From contig CAIZGX010000035.1 in NCBI GenBank assembly GCA_903932685.1, positions 1-64,000 of the forward strand: DNA of 64,000 nucleotides, in the 5' to 3' direction. The number at the start of each line of letters is the position of its first letter. Within the stretch, counting starts at the first letter, position 1. This document shows positions 8,486-15,650 of the stretch, piece after piece. The notes under the pieces are model-generated. The model made no database searches and was not told where the DNA came from. It worked only from the letters and a program-made list of their open reading frames with translations. The position numbers and the translations under genes are program-made. The DNA is from an uncultured Bacteroidota bacterium (GTDB taxonomy: Bacteria; Bacteroidota; Bacteroidia; Flavobacteriales_D; Sanyastnellaceae).

Positions 8486-9427
8486 TTAAGAGATAATAAA
8501 TTTCGAACTGATACTTTTGTTTTCAATCAGGTTTTGAAGCACACTCGCGAATAATTCGGAAATGTCTAACACCGTGATTTTATCTTTTTGCTTTCCTTCT
8601 TTCAAAGGAACGCTGTTGGTCACAATTAATTCCTTCAACACTGAATCTTGAATGCGCTCATAAGCAGGACCACTCATGACAGCATGGGTGCACATGGCTC
8701 TTACGCTTAAGGCACCGTGTTCCATCATCATCTCAGCAGCTTTGCATAACGTTCCTGCTGTGTCTACCATATCGTCTACGATAATCACATCTTTTCCTCT
8801 CACATCACCAATCACGGTCATGCTTTCAATCTGGTTAGCAGCTTTGCGTTGCTTGTAGCAGATAGCAAGGTCACAACCTAAAATTTTTGCGTAAGCACTT
8901 GCACGTTTTGTTCCTCCGGTATCAGGCGCCGCAATAACCAAGTTGGTCATGTTTTTTGCCTGAAGGAAAGGAATCATAATGGTGCTTGCGTACAAGTGAT
9001 CCACTGGCACTTCGAAGAATCCTTGAATTTGCTCTGCGTGAAGGTCCATGGTAATCACACGGTCAACACCAGCAGCAGTCAATAAGTTTGCAACAAGCTT
9101 TGCTCCAATTGGAACACGTGGCTTGTCTTTTCTGTCTTGTCTTGCCAATCCGAAGTACGGCATAACAGCAACAATACGCTTAGCAGACGCGCGTTTCGCG
9201 GCATCTATTAAGAGTAAAAGTTCCATTAAATTGTCTTGCGGTGGGAAGGTAGACTGAACGATAATCACGTCTTTTCCACGCACGGTTTCTTCAATAGACG
9301 GAGAAAATTCGCCGTCGCTGAAGCGTTGAATCAATACGTTTCCGAGCTCTGTTCCAAAGGAATGAGCAATGCCTTCGCCTAAGTATTTAGACGCCGAGCC
9401 AGAAAGAATTTTAACCATGTCGTTCAT
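8486..9427 (-). CDS. prs: Ribose-phosphate pyrophosphokinase
   Basis: Prs makes phosphoribosyl pyrophosphate from ribose 5-phosphate and ATP, feeding nucleotide, His, Trp and NAD synthesis. The 313-residue length is typical. Visible are the flexible-loop and ATP-site region GLARQDRKDKPRVPIGAKLV, the metal site VITMDLHAEQIQGFF, and the PRPP loop GKDVIIVDDMVDTAGTL. The first Met is used here; Met4 (MVKILSGS) is a close alternative. A well-formed promoter (TTG-N19-TATCTTTG) lies 22 bases upstream. Confidence 0.97.
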   Translation of the reverse strand: MNDMVKILSGSASKYLGEGIAHSFGTELGNVLIQRFSDGEFSPSIEETVRGKDVIIVQSTFPPQDNLMELLLLIDAAKRASAKRIVAVMPYFGLARQDRKDKPRVPIGAKLVANLLTAAGVDRVITMDLHAEQIQGFFEVPVDHLYASTIMIPFLQAKNMTNLVIAAPDTGGTKRASAYAKILGCDLAICYKQRKAANQIESMTVIGDVRGKDVIIVDDMVDTAGTLCKAAEMMMEHGALSVRAMCTHAVMSGPAYERIQDSVLKELIVTNSVPLKEGKQKDKITVLDISELFASVLQNLIENKSISSKFIIS

Positions 9428-9449
9428 AACAGTACCTTAAAAAGGAGTG

Positions 9450-9479
9450 CAAAGATAGTTAATTTATTGAGAATGACAA
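9450..9479 (-). promoter_or_regulatory. prs-rplY promoter (TTG-N19-TATCTTTG)
   Basis: The minus strand reads TTG (9479-9477), 19 bases, then TATCTTTG (9457-9450), an exact match to both boxes of the Bacteroidota housekeeping sigma factor consensus. It is the cleanest promoter in the window. Confidence 0.7.
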
Positions 9480-9514
9480 GGGGAAGGAGATTGAATTCAC
9501 TATTTCCATGAGGT

Positions 9515-9841
9515 TCAATACAGTTTGTCGAAAAACTGAAACCACGGTCGTTTTAATACTTTTCCTAAAATATTAACCCAAAACAAACAGCCCATTGGAA
9601 CAATGAGGAAGGATAATTTATTGAATTGCCAGGCCCCTTGAAAATCAAGGTGAATCAAGTGCATAACTCCTCGCGTAAGTCCACAACCAAGGCATTCGAT
9701 ATCAAGGAATACTTTAGAAGGGCAAATCGAAGTGCCAAAATCGAAATAATTGATGGGCAACAACAGAAACAAAAAAGGCCCAAGAATGATTGTCATCCTC
9801 AGGCCATATTTTAAGTAATTCAAACTTTTACTTTTTTCCAA
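9515..9841 (-). CDS. DUF2752 membrane protein
   Basis: A 108-residue protein with three predicted membrane helices. Between helices one and two it has CPSKVFLDIECLGCGLTRG, the CxGCGxTR signature of DUF2752, a family of unknown function common in Bacteroidota and Actinobacteria. Its start lies inside the end of the upstream Pmp3-tailed lipoprotein gene (14-base overlap), so the two are probably co-expressed. The conserved Cys cluster suggests metal or disulfide chemistry, but no function is established. Confidence 0.75.
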   Translation of the reverse strand: MEKSKSLNYLKYGLRMTIILGPFLFLLLPINYFDFGTSICPSKVFLDIECLGCGLTRGVMHLIHLDFQGAWQFNKLSFLIVPMGCLFWVNILGKVLKRPWFQFFDKLY

Positions 9842-10412
9842 AAATATTCACTAGCGCATGGATTAATCCTGGGATTCCACACAATAAAGTAAGGAGAAGG
9901 TTGGTAGTAACTTTTTTGGTCCAACTGCCCTCATGCATATACATTGCAATTGTGCACCCAAAAGGCACCAATAGAATTAACAAGACATATACCCAAGATT
10001 CAGGCTCACTGCCATTTTGAGTATCACTAACAGACGATTGAACCGCAGCAACTGCTGACTCGTTTGCAACTAAAGATGAAACTTCTTTCTTAAATTCTTT
10101 AATTGCTTGCTTAACTTCTTTCTTTGAAGCTTGTAGATCCTTATCAACAACTACAGCTTGAACTCTAGCATCTGTTGCAACAGGAGCTGCTACATTTTCA
10201 ATAGGAGCAGTCACTTCATTTGACATTGCCAATTGACCTTCATTTGTTGTAGGTTGCTCAGTAGCAGGTTTCTCAACATTTGATTTTGTTTGTCCTTGAT
10301 GAACGCCTTTCCATTCAATTGACAAACCTGGTTGATAAACACGTTGTTGAATCGTGCAAGATGCCAGAAGCATCGTGATTGCCGTTAAGGCAAGGAAGAG
10401 ATTTTTTTTCAT
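9828..10412 (-). CDS. Lipoprotein with C-terminal YqaE/Pmp3-like membrane domain
   Basis: The N-terminus is a lipoprotein signal (MKKNLFLALTAITMLLASC, Cys19). A Thr/Glu/Ala-rich linker of about 110 residues follows, including a Lys-rich helical stretch KEVKQAIKEFKKEV. The last 55 residues have two hydrophobic helices ending LLCGIPGLIHALVNIF, which matches the IPGxIHA signature of YqaE/Pmp3 small membrane proteins (stress-related, about 55 residues when free-standing). A lipid-anchored protein carrying this tail is unusual: one end should be an anchored lipoprotein and the other inserted in a membrane. Function unknown. Confidence 0.75.
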   Translation of the reverse strand: MKKNLFLALTAITMLLASCTIQQRVYQPGLSIEWKGVHQGQTKSNVEKPATEQPTTNEGQLAMSNEVTAPIENVAAPVATDARVQAVVVDKDLQASKKEVKQAIKEFKKEVSSLVANESAVAAVQSSVSDTQNGSEPESWVYVLLILLVPFGCTIAMYMHEGSWTKKVTTNLLLTLLCGIPGLIHALVNIFGKK

Positions 10413-10444
10413 TTTGATTGATTATTTGCTTTTTGGTTGATTAA

Positions 10445-10762
10445 TTAATACAACTTAACTGTCTTGCAACCTTCCGTAATGGTGACTGAACCCGACCAGG
10501 TAGCTGATCCGTCAGAAGCGGTATAGTTGTAAGACCCGGCATCTAAGCCATTGAAAACCGCGCAACCAGATGTTGCGCAAGATGGCGCACTGCCATATTC
10601 AGAGGTAATGTTTGAGGTTACTCCGTCTACAGATACAACGGTTATACCGTAACCGCTGCCTGTTTCTTGCCAAAAAGTAACATCTCCTGTTTTGTTTTTA
10701 CCGCATCCGGCTAGCGATACAGCAACTATTGCTACAACCGCAAAAAATAGATTTCTTTTCAT
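10445..10762 (-). CDS. Small Cys-containing lipoprotein, unknown function
   Basis: From the ATG at 10762 the protein is 105 residues with a clear lipobox (MKRNLFFAVVAIVAVSLAGC, Cys20). An upstream in-frame ATG at 10837 would put 25 non-signal residues ahead of the signal peptide and crosses the putative operator, so it is rejected. The mature part is Gly/Ser/Thr-rich and beta-like, with a SCATSGCAVFNGLDAGSYNY patch, TWSGSVTITEGC and the end KTVKLY. Three Cys besides the lipid anchor could form a disulfide. The shape suggests a small Ig-like or PEGA-like surface domain (inference). It is divergent from the XRE regulator at 10891, with three palindromes between. Confidence 0.75.
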   Translation of the reverse strand: MKRNLFFAVVAIVAVSLAGCGKNKTGDVTFWQETGSGYGITVVSVDGVTSNITSEYGSAPSCATSGCAVFNGLDAGSYNYTASDGSATWSGSVTITEGCKTVKLY

Positions 10763-10778
10763 AAAGTTGTTTTTTAAT

Positions 10779-10796
10779 GTTGTACAATAATACAAC
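10779..10796. promoter_or_regulatory. Palindrome 1, GTTGT-N8-ACAAC (putative operator)
   Basis: GTTGT at 10779-10783 and ACAAC at 10792-10796 are separated by 8 bases; the inner bases extend pairing by one (A/T). It lies 16 bases upstream of the lipoprotein ATG and covers a near -7 box on the minus strand (TATTATTG, one mismatch). Confidence 0.6.
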
Positions 10797-10820
10797 TCAA
10801 ACCGAATTGACCTAACGTTT

Positions 10821-10838
10821 GTTGTAAAAAAAAACAAC
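10821..10838. promoter_or_regulatory. Palindrome 2, GTTGT-N8-ACAAC (putative operator)
   Basis: GTTGT at 10821-10825 and ACAAC at 10834-10838, spaced by 8 A residues. It starts 42 bases after palindrome 1, about four helical turns, so the sites face the same side of the DNA. Confidence 0.6.
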
Positions 10839-10840
10839 TC

Positions 10841-10858
10841 GTTGTGTTATATAACAAC
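10841..10858. promoter_or_regulatory. Palindrome 3, GTTGT-N8-ACAAC (putative operator)
   Basis: GTTGT at 10841-10845 and ACAAC at 10854-10858, 8 bases apart, enclosing the perfect 12-mer TGTTATATAACA (10845-10856). It starts 20 bases after palindrome 2, about two helical turns, and ends 32 bases before the XRE regulator ATG. Confidence 0.6.
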
Positions 10859-10890
10859 AGCTTACCATTGGGCTGTAGCAATTTTGCCTC

Positions 10891-11187
10891 ATGAAAAAGG
10901 GCTATTCGATAGAAAAAGAGTTCTTGTCTAAAGTGGGCGAAAAAGTCAAGCTGTACCGAACAAAAAAACAATTGACCCTTCAAGAATTCGGTGAAGATAT
11001 TGGGCTAGACAAGGGAAATACCCAGCGATTAGAGAACGGCAAGAACATGACCCTATCAACACTCTTCAAAATTGCCGCTATTCTAGAAGTTAATCCCAGG
11101 GACATACTCGACTTCCCTCTTGATTTCAAAATTCAAGACGTAGAGAAATTCATTCAAGAAAAAAAAGAAAAAAAATCGAAGAAGTAA
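10891..11187 (+). CDS. XRE-family helix-turn-helix regulator
   Basis: A 98-residue DNA-binding protein. The HTH_3 fold spans about residues 14-70: KVKLYRTKKQLTLQEFGEDI forms helices 1-2, DKGNTQRLENGKNM the recognition region, and STLFKIAAILEVNPRDIL helices 4-5. The C-terminus is a short Lys-rich tail (EKKEKKSKK) with no ligand domain. It is divergent from the small lipoprotein gene, and three GTTGT-N8-ACAAC palindromes lie between. XRE regulators commonly bind ACAA/TTGT half-sites, so autoregulation plus control of the lipoprotein is likely (inference). The gene ends 1 base before the convergent pth stop. Confidence 0.88.
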   Translation: MKKGYSIEKEFLSKVGEKVKLYRTKKQLTLQEFGEDIGLDKGNTQRLENGKNMTLSTLFKIAAILEVNPRDILDFPLDFKIQDVEKFIQEKKEKKSKK

Positions 11188-11188
11188 C

Positions 11189-11752
11189 CTACTTCGAATT
11201 AAACGTGTTCATGGTAAGAGCCAAACCAATGAACGCAAACGACAAACATCCTTGAGCCGATTTCTGAACCACAGCCTCTAAACCTACTTTCTCCTCTGGG
11301 TTCCAAGCGCCTAAAACGTAATCCACTTGCTGACCTTTATCGAATTCCTTCCCTACACCCACGCGAATGCGCGCGTAATCTCCCGTATTTAAAATCTGCT
11401 GAATGTGCTTCAAGCCGTTGTGCCCACCGTCGCTGCCCTTACCGCGCATGCGAACCTTTCCAAAAGGCAAAGCCAAATCATCTGTTACTACCATAACATG
11501 CTCCAACGAAATCTTCTCTTGCTGCATCCAATAGCGCACAGCATTTCCAGACAAATTCATGTAGGTGGAAGGCTTAATGACAATGAATGTCTTTCCCTTC
11601 GAACGAAATTCTGTTTTGTCGGCGTAACGCTCTGTAGAAAAAGTAGCGTTATGTTTTGCCGCTAACTCGTCGGCAACCAAGAACCCAATGTTATGACGGG
11701 TATTCGCGTATTCAGCGCCTATGTTTCCCAGTCCAACAATTAAGAACTTCAT
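11189..11752 (-). CDS. pth: Peptidyl-tRNA hydrolase
   Basis: Pth releases tRNA from drop-off peptidyl-tRNA. The 187-residue protein shows all family landmarks: FLIVGLGNIGAEYANTRHNI with the catalytic His in TRHNIGF, KPSTYMNLSGNAV, VVTDDLALPFGKVRMRGKG, and SDGGHNGLKHI. It sits directly downstream of a methyltransferase gene (2-base gap) on the same strand and abuts the convergent XRE gene. Confidence 0.97.
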   Translation of the reverse strand: MKFLIVGLGNIGAEYANTRHNIGFLVADELAAKHNATFSTERYADKTEFRSKGKTFIVIKPSTYMNLSGNAVRYWMQQEKISLEHVMVVTDDLALPFGKVRMRGKGSDGGHNGLKHIQQILNTGDYARIRVGVGKEFDKGQQVDYVLGAWNPEEKVGLEAVVQKSAQGCLSFAFIGLALTMNTFNSK

Positions 11753-11753
11753 C

Positions 11754-12554
11754 TTACTTCCAAGCTTTTACAATTAATCCTGTTCCTGTGCTATGCGATC
11801 CTTTCACATCGAACACATTCAACAACAACGCGAATGGCATCGTTATCAAATAATACATGGGCAACACAATGAAAAACACCTTCGACTTATTCAACATGAG
11901 CATGGGATACTTCATAGACAACTTCCAAGAAATCTTACCCGGAGCACCGTAACTGTATCGCGCATCAACTTTCGAGAATCCTGCACGAAGACATTTCTCT
12001 TCAATCTCATCAATGCCATAACCATCGCGAACGTGCTCTTCAATAAACGAAGTCTCTCCGTCATCGTGCACGTCACTTCCACCCATATTGCTCGGCGTAC
12101 TAATCAAAAGCATGCCTCCAGTTTTCAAACTGTTGCAATAGTTGGTCAACACCTGAACGTCTTCTTCAATGTGCTCCATAACGTCTACGCACAAAACCAC
12201 ATCAAATTTTTCCGGTTGAACGAACGTTACGAGATCTCCCACTTCAAACTTCACTTGCTTCTTTCCCAATTGTTGGAAGAACGCATTGCAATCGGCAACC
12301 TGCTCTTCCTTCACATCTACCGCTAAAATCTCGGCTTGCGAAAACTTCTTGCTCATCCAGAACGAATACTGTCCGAATCCAGAACCAGCATCCAAAATAT
12401 TCTTCACGCCACTACCATTGAGTTTTCTGAGCTCACTGCGTATGTGCCATGAACGAAGAAGCAACACATCTAATAAAAAATAAAATAACTCACGCAATAA
12501 CGGAGTGCTATTGAAAACACTTCCTAAACTGCGTTTAATAGGATCGTAATGCAT
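11754..12554 (-). CDS. Class I SAM-dependent methyltransferase
   Basis: A 266-residue protein with the class I fold: motif I ILDAGSGFGQYSFWMS (about residue 54), the acidic SAM-ribose position in ILAVDVKEEQVADC, and FDVVLCVDVMEHIEED, typical of Methyltransf_11/23 families. A hydrophobic segment near the C-terminus (FFIVLPMYYLITMPFALLLN) suggests membrane association, as in methyltransferases acting on lipids or quinones. The substrate cannot be read from the sequence. It lies 2 bases downstream of rbfA and 2 bases upstream of pth, within one transcription unit. Confidence 0.8.
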   Translation of the reverse strand: MHYDPIKRSLGSVFNSTPLLRELFYFLLDVLLLRSWHIRSELRKLNGSGVKNILDAGSGFGQYSFWMSKKFSQAEILAVDVKEEQVADCNAFFQQLGKKQVKFEVGDLVTFVQPEKFDVVLCVDVMEHIEEDVQVLTNYCNSLKTGGMLLISTPSNMGGSDVHDDGETSFIEEHVRDGYGIDEIEEKCLRAGFSKVDARYSYGAPGKISWKLSMKYPMLMLNKSKVFFIVLPMYYLITMPFALLLNVFDVKGSHSTGTGLIVKAWK

Positions 12555-12556
12555 GC

Positions 12557-12895
12557 TTACTTCTTCAATAAATTATCAATCGTCTCGTAGTAATCCAACG
12601 AGTCGTCTATGTAATACTGCAACTCAGGAACTTTGCGCATTTGCTTTCCAACCTTCAACCCCAATTCTCTTTTTACAGAAGAATGGTTCTGTTTCAACAA
12701 TTTCAACGCCTCATCTTTTTTGTCTGAAGGAAAAACGCTGATGTAAATGCGCGCTAAACTTAAATCGGGCGCCACACGGGTTTGCGTGATGGTTACCATG
12801 CTTCCACCTAACCATTCGCGTGCATTTTGTTGAAACAACACTGCCAACTCGCGTTTAATTAATGATCCGAATTTTTCTAATCGTACTCCTGCCAT
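12557..12895 (-). CDS. rbfA: Ribosome-binding factor A
   Basis: RbfA is a KH-like assembly factor for the 30S subunit that helps mature the 5' end of 16S rRNA. The 112-residue protein begins MAGVRLEKFGSLIKRELAVL and contains VTITQTRVAPDLSLARIYIS and RKVPELQYYIDDSLDY, all hallmark RbfA segments. The ATG at 12895 is chosen over an upstream one at 12910 because an exact -7 box (TACCTTTG) lies immediately upstream at 12900-12907, leaving almost no leader. Confidence 0.95.
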   Translation of the reverse strand: MAGVRLEKFGSLIKRELAVLFQQNAREWLGGSMVTITQTRVAPDLSLARIYISVFPSDKKDEALKLLKQNHSSVKRELGLKVGKQMRKVPELQYYIDDSLDYYETIDNLLKK

Positions 12896-12899
12896 AATG

Positions 12900-12907
12900 C
12901 AAAGGTA
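12900..12907 (-). promoter_or_regulatory. -7 promoter box of rbfA
   Basis: The minus strand reads TACCTTTG, an exact TAnnTTTG match, and its last base is 4 bases from the rbfA ATG. The resulting mRNA would be leaderless or nearly so. No good -33 TTG is visible. Confidence 0.5.
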
Positions 12908-12949
12908 CAACAGGATGTATTTGATTGTTTTTTGCTTTTACTTTGCGCC

Positions 12950-13432
12950 ATGGAAATTACCCACGTTCGAAAAGGAACGAAAGCCGATTTACGCGAAGCT
13001 CTTGATCTGATTCAAGAATTGGCGGTATATGAAAAAGAGCCGGAAGCAGTTGTGGTATCTGCGGAACAAATGGAAACCTGGGGATTTCAGGAAAATCCGT
13101 ATTTCGAATTTTTTGTTGCAGAGCGAAATGAACAAATCCTAGGCATTGCTTTTTATTACATTCGCTACAGCACCTGGAAAGGTCCAATGATTTATTTGGA
13201 AGACATTGTGGTGAAGGAAGAAGTCCGCGGCAACGGCATTGGCGCACGCTTGTTTGAAGCGGTTGCAAATATTTGCGCTGAACGGAATTTCCACGGAATG
13301 ACATGGCAAGTGCTCGATTGGAATGAACCCGCATTGAATTTTTACAAAAAGTACAATGCTACTTTTTCAGCCGAATGGTTAAACGGATATTTATTTACTG
13401 AACAAATAAGAGAGGCATCATGGCACAAATAA
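12950..13432 (+). CDS. GNAT acetyltransferase, diamine-acetyltransferase (SSAT)-like
   Basis: An acetyl-CoA-dependent N-acetyltransferase of 160 residues. The order and wording resemble spermidine/spermine acetyltransferases: the N-terminal RKGTKADLREALDLIQELAV, FYYIRYSTWKGPMIYLEDIV, the acetyl-CoA loop VVKEEVRGNGIGARLFEAV, and MTWQVLDWNEPALNFYKKYN. The substrate is probably a polyamine or small amine (inference). The start at 12950 (MEITHV) is preferred to one 18 bases upstream because the sequence just before it (TACTTTGC) looks like a promoter box. The last 13 bases overlap the aspartokinase gene. Confidence 0.85.
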   Translation: MEITHVRKGTKADLREALDLIQELAVYEKEPEAVVVSAEQMETWGFQENPYFEFFVAERNEQILGIAFYYIRYSTWKGPMIYLEDIVVKEEVRGNGIGARLFEAVANICAERNFHGMTWQVLDWNEPALNFYKKYNATFSAEWLNGYLFTEQIREASWHK

Positions 13433-14700
13433 CAGTGCATAAATTCGGAGGAGCTTCGGTTCGAAATGCTGAAGCAGTGCGCAATGTGTGTTCTATTCTA
13501 AACCAATTTCCAGAAAATAAAATTGTGATTGTTTCTGCCATGGGCAAAACTACCAACGCCCTGGAAACCATTCACAAGAAGCGCTTCGAAGGAAAAGATT
13601 TCGAAAAAGAACTTCAAGACATCTTCGAATTTCATTTCAATATTGCGAAAGAATTGGAAGTCGAAACAGACACCGATTGGCTTTTGGTTTTCGATACTCT
13701 GTCTCAAATTTGCAAGAAGGAAATAGAAGGGGGTTTCGATGAAGAGTATGACCGCATTATCGGATACGGCGAGTATCTGTCGACTGCGATAGTGAATGCG
13801 TGCTTCAAGAAAAACAGTCTTTCTTCGAAGCGATTGAACAGCGCTGATTATATAGTAACAGACTCGCGATTTCGCGATGCGCGCGTGCTTTGGGACAAGA
13901 GCGAAGAGAAAGTTGCTGCGCTTCGTCAAGAATTCGATAATCATGCAACGCTTGTCCTTCAGGGGTTTATCGGATCTTCCGAAGAAGGGAACCTGACTTC
14001 ATTAGGCCGAGAGGGTTCGGATTTTTCAGCGGCGATTTTCGCGTATTTGTTGAATGCGGAGTCGGTAACGATTTGGAAGGATGTACCCGGTTTATTGAAT
14101 GCCGATCCGAAATGTTTCCAGCCTACCCAATTGTTGAAAGAGATTTCCTTCCGCGAAGCCGTGGAATTGGCTTATTTCGGAGCAAGTGTCATTCATCCAA
14201 GAACCATTAAGCCGCTTCAAAACAAAAACATTCCACTTTTCATTAAATCGTTCTTAAATCCAACTGCAGAAGGAACGCGAATTGTAGAGAAGGCAAATTC
14301 AGAATTGGAAGTAGCTTCGTATATATTGAAACAAAATCAAACGCTAGTTTCCATTTCAACCAAAGATTTCAGTTTTGTGGTGGAGGACAACCTCACTTTC
14401 ATCTTCAACACCTTCGCTAACTTGGGCATTCACGTGCACATGATGGAAAACTCAGCGCTGAACTTTTCAGTTTGTATTCCATCTGATTCAGATAAATTAA
14501 TAGCGCTCGTTGAACAGTTGAGCGACTTTCATGTTAGATACAACGACAAGGTTTCAATTTTAACGATTCGCCACCCGAAGCCAATGGTTATGCAACAACT
14601 TCTTCAATACAAAGAAGTATTGCTTGAGCAAAGAAATCGAACCACCGTTCGGTTTGTTATTCGGGGAAATTGGAATTTACCAGAACCCATTAAAGAATAA
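13420..14700 (+). CDS. lysC: Aspartate kinase (monofunctional)
   Basis: Catalyses phosphorylation of aspartate, the first step towards Lys, Thr and Met. The N-terminal kinase signature is ITVHKFGGASVRNAEAV; the body has LGREGSDFSAAIFAYLLNA and VTIWKDVPGLLNADP, and FGASVIHPRTIKPL closes the kinase domain. An ACT-type regulatory region follows from about residue 300 (LVSISTKDFSF, FANLGIHVHMMENS). At 426 residues it lacks a homoserine dehydrogenase fusion. It begins inside the GNAT gene (13-base overlap) and is followed 4 bases later by cobalamin adenosyltransferase. Confidence 0.93.
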   Translation: MAQITVHKFGGASVRNAEAVRNVCSILNQFPENKIVIVSAMGKTTNALETIHKKRFEGKDFEKELQDIFEFHFNIAKELEVETDTDWLLVFDTLSQICKKEIEGGFDEEYDRIIGYGEYLSTAIVNACFKKNSLSSKRLNSADYIVTDSRFRDARVLWDKSEEKVAALRQEFDNHATLVLQGFIGSSEEGNLTSLGREGSDFSAAIFAYLLNAESVTIWKDVPGLLNADPKCFQPTQLLKEISFREAVELAYFGASVIHPRTIKPLQNKNIPLFIKSFLNPTAEGTRIVEKANSELEVASYILKQNQTLVSISTKDFSFVVEDNLTFIFNTFANLGIHVHMMENSALNFSVCIPSDSDKLIALVEQLSDFHVRYNDKVSILTIRHPKPMVMQQLLQYKEVLLEQRNRTTVRFVIRGNWNLPEPIKE

Positions 14701-14704
14701 GAGT

Positions 14705-15250
14705 ATGAAGATTTACACGAAGAAAGGAGACGATGGAAAAACAATGTTATTGGGCGGAACTCGACTTCCGAAGCACCATATACGCATCGCAGCCTACGGC
14801 GATATTGACGAATTGAATTCGTTCATTGGTCTAGTGGCGGATCTACTTCCTTCACACCAACAAATTCTTCGTGAAATTCAAAACAATCTTTTTGTGGTTG
14901 GAAGCCATTTTGCAACAGAGCCTGATCAAGCAGAGAAAATTCAATTACCAGCCCTTCCTGAAAACGCAGCTGAAATTCTTGAAATGGAGATTGATCGAAT
15001 GACAGCCCTGCTTCCTGAATTGAAGCATTTCATTCTTCCTGGTGGACATGCAACTGTTTCACACATTCACATTGCGCGAACCGTCTGCAGAAGAACGGAA
15101 CGCACTGCTACTGCCCTTGCAGAGCTTTCAACCGTGAATCCGATTTTCATTCAATATCTGAATAGACTTTCCGATTATTTGTTCACTCTTTCTCGCGCTG
15201 CTGCGCACGAACTTGGTGCTGAAGAAAACAAGTGGCTTCCGAAAAAATAA
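14705..15250 (+). CDS. Cob(I)alamin adenosyltransferase, PduO type
   Basis: Transfers adenosyl from ATP to cob(I)alamin, making coenzyme B12. The 181-residue protein starts MKIYTKKGDDGKTMLLGG, the ATP-binding N-terminus of the PduO family, and has YGDIDELNSFIGL and CRRTERTATAL with the conserved Arg/Glu helix. The start at 14705 is set by homology; a longer in-frame extension would overlap aspartokinase. The cofactor would serve methylmalonyl-CoA mutase, consistent with the methylmalonyl-CoA epimerase gene at 39.7 kb. The gene ends 2 bases from the convergent MORN-repeat gene. Confidence 0.93.
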   Translation: MKIYTKKGDDGKTMLLGGTRLPKHHIRIAAYGDIDELNSFIGLVADLLPSHQQILREIQNNLFVVGSHFATEPDQAEKIQLPALPENAAEILEMEIDRMTALLPELKHFILPGGHATVSHIHIARTVCRRTERTATALAELSTVNPIFIQYLNRLSDYLFTLSRAAAHELGAEENKWLPKK

Positions 15251-15252
15251 GA

Positions 15253-15648
15253 TTAAAAACTTCGTTCCGAGACGAGGTTACCGTCTTTGAATAAACTCTG
15301 CTTAATTAGTTTTCCCTCTTCGTTATAGTCTAGAAACACACCGTTCTCTTTTCCTTTGGTGTAATACTGATTGCTTTTTAATTTGCCATTCGGGTAATAA
15401 TACTTCCACGAGCCCTCTTCAATGGAACGCTTGTAGAATCCTTCCCACTCTAAATTTCCATTTGAATAGTACACCTCTTCCTTCACAATTTCACCTGTTG
15501 TGTTTTTCATATATACAACAACGTAAGGCTTTCCGTTCGGATGCTTTCGAGCAACATCACGGGTGGTGTTTTCCAACTGCGCGAATGCACTTTTTCCACT
15601 TAAAAAAAATGCAATGGAAAGAAGAAAAAGTTTAATTGAAATATTCAT
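15253..15648 (-). CDS. Secreted MORN/YwqK-repeat protein
   Basis: A 131-residue protein with a signal peptide (MNISIKLFLLSIAFFLSG ... SAFA) and three to four MORN-like units of about 23 residues: YYSNGNLEWEGFYKR, YYPNGKLKSNQYY, YNEEGKLIKQSLF. Databases often name this family 'YwqK antitoxin', but there is no toxin partner and the protein is exported, so a toxin-antitoxin role is unlikely. The ATG at 15648 directly precedes the signal peptide; a longer frame upstream overlaps namZ. The gene lies 2 bases past the namZ stop. Confidence 0.75.
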   Translation of the reverse strand: MNISIKLFLLSIAFFLSGKSAFAQLENTTRDVARKHPNGKPYVVVYMKNTTGEIVKEEVYYSNGNLEWEGFYKRSIEEGSWKYYYPNGKLKSNQYYTKGKENGVFLDYNEEGKLIKQSLFKDGNLVSERSF

Positions 15649-15650
15649 AT

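Noticed and set aside
10445-10837. Longer start for the small lipoprotein at 10837
   Set aside because: It would place 25 residues ahead of a clear lipobox signal and run across putative operator 1.
11793-12326. A 177-codon plus-strand frame opposite the methyltransferase
   Set aside because: No start context, no domain, and the opposite strand encodes an intact SAM-methyltransferase with all motifs.
15253-15648. Toxin-antitoxin system suggested by the 'YwqK antitoxin' family name
   Set aside because: The protein has a signal peptide and MORN repeats, and no toxin-like gene is adjacent.
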